In this document: positions 31,892-34,558 of the stretch, piece after piece
Numbering within the stretch: the first letter of the stretch is position 1
Layout: each line of letters begins with the position of its first letter
Assembly: GCA_024235035.1 (NCBI GenBank)
Contig: JACKNE010000023.1
Location: 1-34,558, forward strand
DNA: 34,558 nt
Source: Gammaproteobacteria bacterium
GTDB lineage: Bacteria > Pseudomonadota > Gammaproteobacteria > Competibacterales > Competibacteraceae
Direction of reading: 5' to 3'
The notes under the pieces: model-generated
Database searches by the model: none
What the model was told of the DNA's origin: nothing
The model's input: the letters and a program-made list of their open reading frames with translations, nothing else
Made by a program: the position numbers and the translations under genes

Positions 31892-33154
31892 TTAGCTCTT
31901 CATCTCTTCCAAAGGAGGGTTGGAGTGGGGAGTGTAGTGCCGAACCACGTAATCCGCCACGAGTTGCTGGAACTCGGCGGCAATGCCGTCGCCCTTGAGA
32001 GTGACCGTTTTCTCACCATCGACGTAGACCGGCGCTACTGGAATTTCACCGGTGCCTGGCAGACTGATGCCGATGTGGGCCTGTTTGCTCTCACCAGGGC
32101 CGTTGACGACGCAGCCCATCACCGCCACTTTCAAGGCTTCGACTCCTGGGTAACGCTCGCGCCAGATCGGCATCTGCTGGCGGAGATAAGCTTGAATATT
32201 CTGGGCCAGATGCTGGAAATAGTCGCTGCTGGTGCGTCCGCAACCAGGGCAGGCCGTGACCTGCGGCGTGAAAGAGCGCAGTCCCATGGCTTGCAGGATT
32301 TCCTGAGCGACCAACACTTCCTGAGTACGGTCACCGCCCGGTTCTGGCGTCAGCGAGATGCGAATGGTGTCGCCAACGCCTTCCTGCAACAGCACCGCCA
32401 ACGCGGCGGTGGAAGCGACGATACCCTTGCTGCCCATGCCGGCCTCTGTCAGCCCCAGATGCAACGGATAGTCGCAACGCACCGCCAGTTTGCGATAGAC
32501 CGCAATCAGGTCTTGCACCCCACTCATCTTCACCGACAGGATGATCCGGTCATGGCCCAGGCCAATTTCTTCGGCTCGCCGGGCGCTTTCCAGGGCCGAC
32601 AGGATCATAGCCTCGTGCATCACCGCATCGGCGGATTGCGGCGCCGGCAACCGGGCGTTGTCGTCCATCAGTCGTGCCGCCAGTGCTTGATCGAGGCTGC
32701 CCCAGTTCACGCCGATTCGCACCGGCTTGTCGTGGCGACAAGCGATTTCGACGATCGTCGCGAACTGCTCATCCTTTTTTTTACCGCGCCCGACATTGCC
32801 AGGATTGATGCGATATTTGTCGAGCGCCTCGGCGCAGGCCGGATATTTGCTCAGTAACCGATGGCCGTTGAAATGAAAGTCGCCGATGAGCGGCACGCTC
32901 ATGCCGCGCGCCGCCAGCTGCTCACGGATGACCGGTACCGCGGCGGCGGCGTCCTCGGTGTTGACCGTGATGCGCACCAGTTCCGAACCGGCCTGCGCCA
33001 ATGCGGCGACTTGAGCGACGGTGGCTTTGACGTCAGCGGTATCGGTGTTGGTCATCGATTGCACCACGATCGGCGTATCGCCGCCGACGGTGATCTTACC
33101 TATACGAACGGCGACACAGGGACGACGCGGCAGAGAAGAAGGACGACGAGACAT
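31892..33154 (-). CDS. ispG: 4-hydroxy-3-methylbut-2-enyl-diphosphate synthase IspG
   Basis: IspG (GcpE) is a 4Fe-4S enzyme that converts MEcPP to HMBPP in the MEP pathway of isoprenoid synthesis. The 420-residue protein has the family start VRIGKITVGGDTPIVVQSMT, NPGNVGRGKKKDEQF in the barrel, and the three cysteine ligands of the cluster: Cys302 and Cys305 in ACPGCGRTS and Cys348 in MGCVVNGPGES. The start is chosen at ATG 33154 (MSRRPSSLPRR); ATG 33169 and a TTG at 33181 are alternatives. It is followed closely by mgtE and ubiX. The presence of the pathway fits a gammaproteobacterial host. Confidence 0.95.
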   Translation of the reverse strand: MSRRPSSLPRRPCVAVRIGKITVGGDTPIVVQSMTNTDTADVKATVAQVAALAQAGSELVRITVNTEDAAAAVPVIREQLAARGMSVPLIGDFHFNGHRLLSKYPACAEALDKYRINPGNVGRGKKKDEQFATIVEIACRHDKPVRIGVNWGSLDQALAARLMDDNARLPAPQSADAVMHEAMILSALESARRAEEIGLGHDRIILSVKMSGVQDLIAVYRKLAVRCDYPLHLGLTEAGMGSKGIVASTAALAVLLQEGVGDTIRISLTPEPGGDRTQEVLVAQEILQAMGLRSFTPQVTACPGCGRTSSDYFQHLAQNIQAYLRQQMPIWRERYPGVEALKVAVMGCVVNGPGESKQAHIGISLPGTGEIPVAPVYVDGEKTVTLKGDGIAAEFQQLVADYVVRHYTPHSNPPLEEMKS

Positions 33155-33226
33155 GCAAGTTACCTGCATTTGCTGGATCAAGTAGAGAAAACAGGCCAGA
33201 ATTGAATGCGTAGTCTGGAATAATGG

Positions 33227-33748
33227 TCATTTTAGTGAGAGATAAGACTCTGCATTTATCACAGATGCACCGCGGCGTCGGGCGCGGAAGAATTCCTGCA
33301 ACAAGTTCCCGCATTCCAAGGCCAATAGGCCGCCAACCACCTCAGCACGGTGATTGAGGAAATCGGTTTGCAGCAGGTTATACACGGTGCCTGCGGCGCC
33401 GGTGCGTGGATCGGTGGCGCCGAACACCACACGCGCCACCCGGGCATGGATCATGGCTCCGGCGCACATCGGACAGGGTTCCAGCGTCGCGTACAGCGTC
33501 GTATCCACCAGCCGGTAATTGTTGATCCGCGTGGCTGCGGTCCGCAGGGCGATGATTTCGGCGTGAGCGGTTGGGTCGCAGGCGCCGATGGACTGGTTAC
33601 GTCCTTCGCCGATGATCTCGCCGCTGCGTATTAACACTGCTCCTACTGGCACCTCGCCGGCGCGCGCTGCACACCGCGCCAGCTCCAACGCCCGGCTCAT
33701 CCAATAGACGTCTTGTTCGTGACCCTGCGCCAGGGCTTCATTCACCAT
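33227..33748 (-). CDS. tadA: tRNA-specific adenosine deaminase TadA
   Basis: TadA converts adenosine to inosine at the wobble position of tRNA-Arg(ACG), an essential step in decoding. The 173-residue protein has the zinc-binding deaminase motifs: HAE at residues 62-64, with His62 as ligand and Glu64 as proton shuttle, and PCPMC with Cys92 and Cys95. The block ARVARVVFGATDPRTGAAGT is typical of TadA rather than of cytidine or guanine deaminases. Its start overlaps the end of the histidine kinase gene by 11 bases, which is unusual company and suggests coupling. Length is normal, with a short C-terminal extension. Confidence 0.94.
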   Translation of the reverse strand: MVNEALAQGHEQDVYWMSRALELARCAARAGEVPVGAVLIRSGEIIGEGRNQSIGACDPTAHAEIIALRTAATRINNYRLVDTTLYATLEPCPMCAGAMIHARVARVVFGATDPRTGAAGTVYNLLQTDFLNHRAEVVGGLLALECGNLLQEFFRARRRGASVINAESYLSLK

Positions 33749-34558
33749 TTGATCCCGTCTTGGTCGTATGATCCAGTAAGGAGCGTATGAGCCGAATCAA
33801 ATCCTGCTTCAGGAAGGGTTTCTCCAGGAATGCACAATCGGCGGGCAACCCTTCGGACAGAACATGTTCCGAATGTCCAGACATGCATAATACCTTGAGT
33901 TCTGGGTATTGACGGCGGGCTTCGATGATCAGGTCGCGGCCATTGACGCCGCCTGGCATGGTCATATCGCTCAACAGCAAGTCCACTGATTTGCCCAGCG
34001 CCAGCAGTGTCAGCGCTTTTCGCCCGTCAGCTGCTTCGTTCACCTCATAACCAAATCCTGTCAGGCTGCGGGTGACGAAATCGCGAATATCAGGGTCGTC
34101 CTCGACCACTAACACCGTCTCGCGCCCATGTAAGCGATTTTCATCCTGCATCGTCTCAGCGCCAGAGCTAGGCAATGGATCTTTCACCTTAGCGACATGG
34201 CGTGGCAAGTACAGCTCGACGGCAGTCCCGCTGCCAATCTGGCTGCGGATGCGTGCATGGCCACCGGACTGTTTGACAAAACCATAGACCATGCTTAACC
34301 CAAGACCCGTGCCAACGCCCAGGGCCTTGGTCGTGAAAAAGGGTTCGAACGCTTGCTCGAGGACGTCTGTGGTCATGCCACAACCGGTGTCGCTGACGAC
34401 CAGTCGTACATAATCACCAGGGGCTACATCGGGGTGGCGCAGGGTGTAACGAGTATCGAGTGTGACATTGCTCGCTTCGATCCGCAATTGGCCACCGTCC
34501 GACATAGCGTCACGAGCATTGATCGCCAGATTGAGAATGGCGTTGGTCAGTTGGCTGG
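33738..34558 (-). CDS. Hybrid histidine kinase, C-terminal part (HATPase and receiver)
   Basis: The frame is open at the right edge, so the N-terminal sensor and the phospho-accepting His lie outside the window. The first visible residues, SQLTNAILNLAINARDAMSD, contain the N-box of a histidine-kinase ATPase domain. They are followed by SDTGCGMT (G1), EPFFTTKALGVGTGLGLSMV (F and G2 boxes) and then a receiver domain with VLVVEDDPDIRDFV and DLLLSDMTMPGG, where the Asp of LLSDM is the phospho-acceptor. The fused C-terminal receiver resembles those of proteobacterial hybrid PAS kinases. An internal ATG at 34505 is only a methionine within the N-box region and is not the start. The gene ends overlapping tadA. 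Confidence 0.93.
   Translation of the reverse strand, partial: SQLTNAILNLAINARDAMSDGGQLRIEASNVTLDTRYTLRHPDVAPGDYVRLVVSDTGCGMTTDVLEQAFEPFFTTKALGVGTGLGLSMVYGFVKQSGGHARIRSQIGSGTAVELYLPRHVAKVKDPLPSSGAETMQDENRLHGRETVLVVEDDPDIRDFVTRSLTGFGYEVNEAADGRKALTLLALGKSVDLLLSDMTMPGGVNGRDLIIEARRQYPELKVLCMSGHSEHVLSEGLPADCAFLEKPFLKQDLIRLIRSLLDHTTKTGSNGE

Noticed and set aside
31835..32857. 340-residue plus-strand open frame opposite ispG
   Set aside because: Its sequence is His/Gln/Arg-rich shadow translation; ispG on the minus strand is unambiguous.

Overview
The window looks like a chromosomal segment of a gammaproteobacterium of moderately high GC content. The evidence is a CysZ sulfate channel, a RelA whose hydrolase domain has lost its HD motif, a PrpE-type propionyl-CoA synthetase, flavin prenyltransferase UbiX, MgtE, IspG and TadA, all of gammaproteobacterial type. 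The mix of PrpE, mdh and a full urea transporter would fit an environmental or wastewater lineage such as the Competibacter group, but that assignment is an inference. No rRNA, tRNA, CRISPR array or prophage was recognised.

Layout, left to right. (1) 1-2923: a c-di-GMP-related area, with the end-truncated REC/HD-GYP response regulator on the minus strand, a decayed IS4-superfamily transposase remnant, and two plus-strand genes carrying three PilZ domains. (2) 3124-3945: an alpha/beta hydrolase. (3) 4240-10012: the complete urtABCDE urea ABC transporter operon, preceded by a sigma-54-like promoter candidate, with a hairpin between urtA and urtB and a terminator-like hairpin after urtE. (4) 10351-14179: three tightly overlapping genes, a cyclic-nucleotide-binding-domain protein, a circularly permuted ATP-grasp/alpha-E fusion and a transglutaminase-like protease. 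(5) 14214-16143: a DUF1223 protein, an unrecognised HExxH protein and a small YjfB-like protein. (6) 16214-19251: prpE and mdh on the minus strand. (7) 19482-23143: cysZ, a c-type cytochrome lipoprotein and relA on the plus strand. (8) 23332-26165: a cytochrome c-prime-like protein and a patatin/POTRA/beta-barrel protein. (9) 26282-27481: a two-gene unit that is the most unusual part of the window. (10) 27591-34558: minus-strand genes for small envelope proteins, a LON substrate-binding-domain protein, ubiX, mgtE, ispG, tadA and a hybrid histidine kinase that runs off the right edge.

The best candidate for an undescribed system is 26282-27481. The first gene encodes a 125-residue peptide with a twin-arginine signal and a Gly/Trp/Asn-rich tail containing eight W-x-N motifs, the kind of three-residue motif that cyclophane-forming radical SAM enzymes (GrrM/OscB type) modify. 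The second gene, 3 bases downstream, encodes a protein whose C-terminus resembles a SPASM domain (five clustered cysteines) but which has no CxxxCxxC radical SAM motif. If the reading is right, this is a Tat-exported cyclophane-type RiPP precursor with a SPASM-only partner, and the catalytic radical SAM enzyme is either encoded elsewhere or not used.
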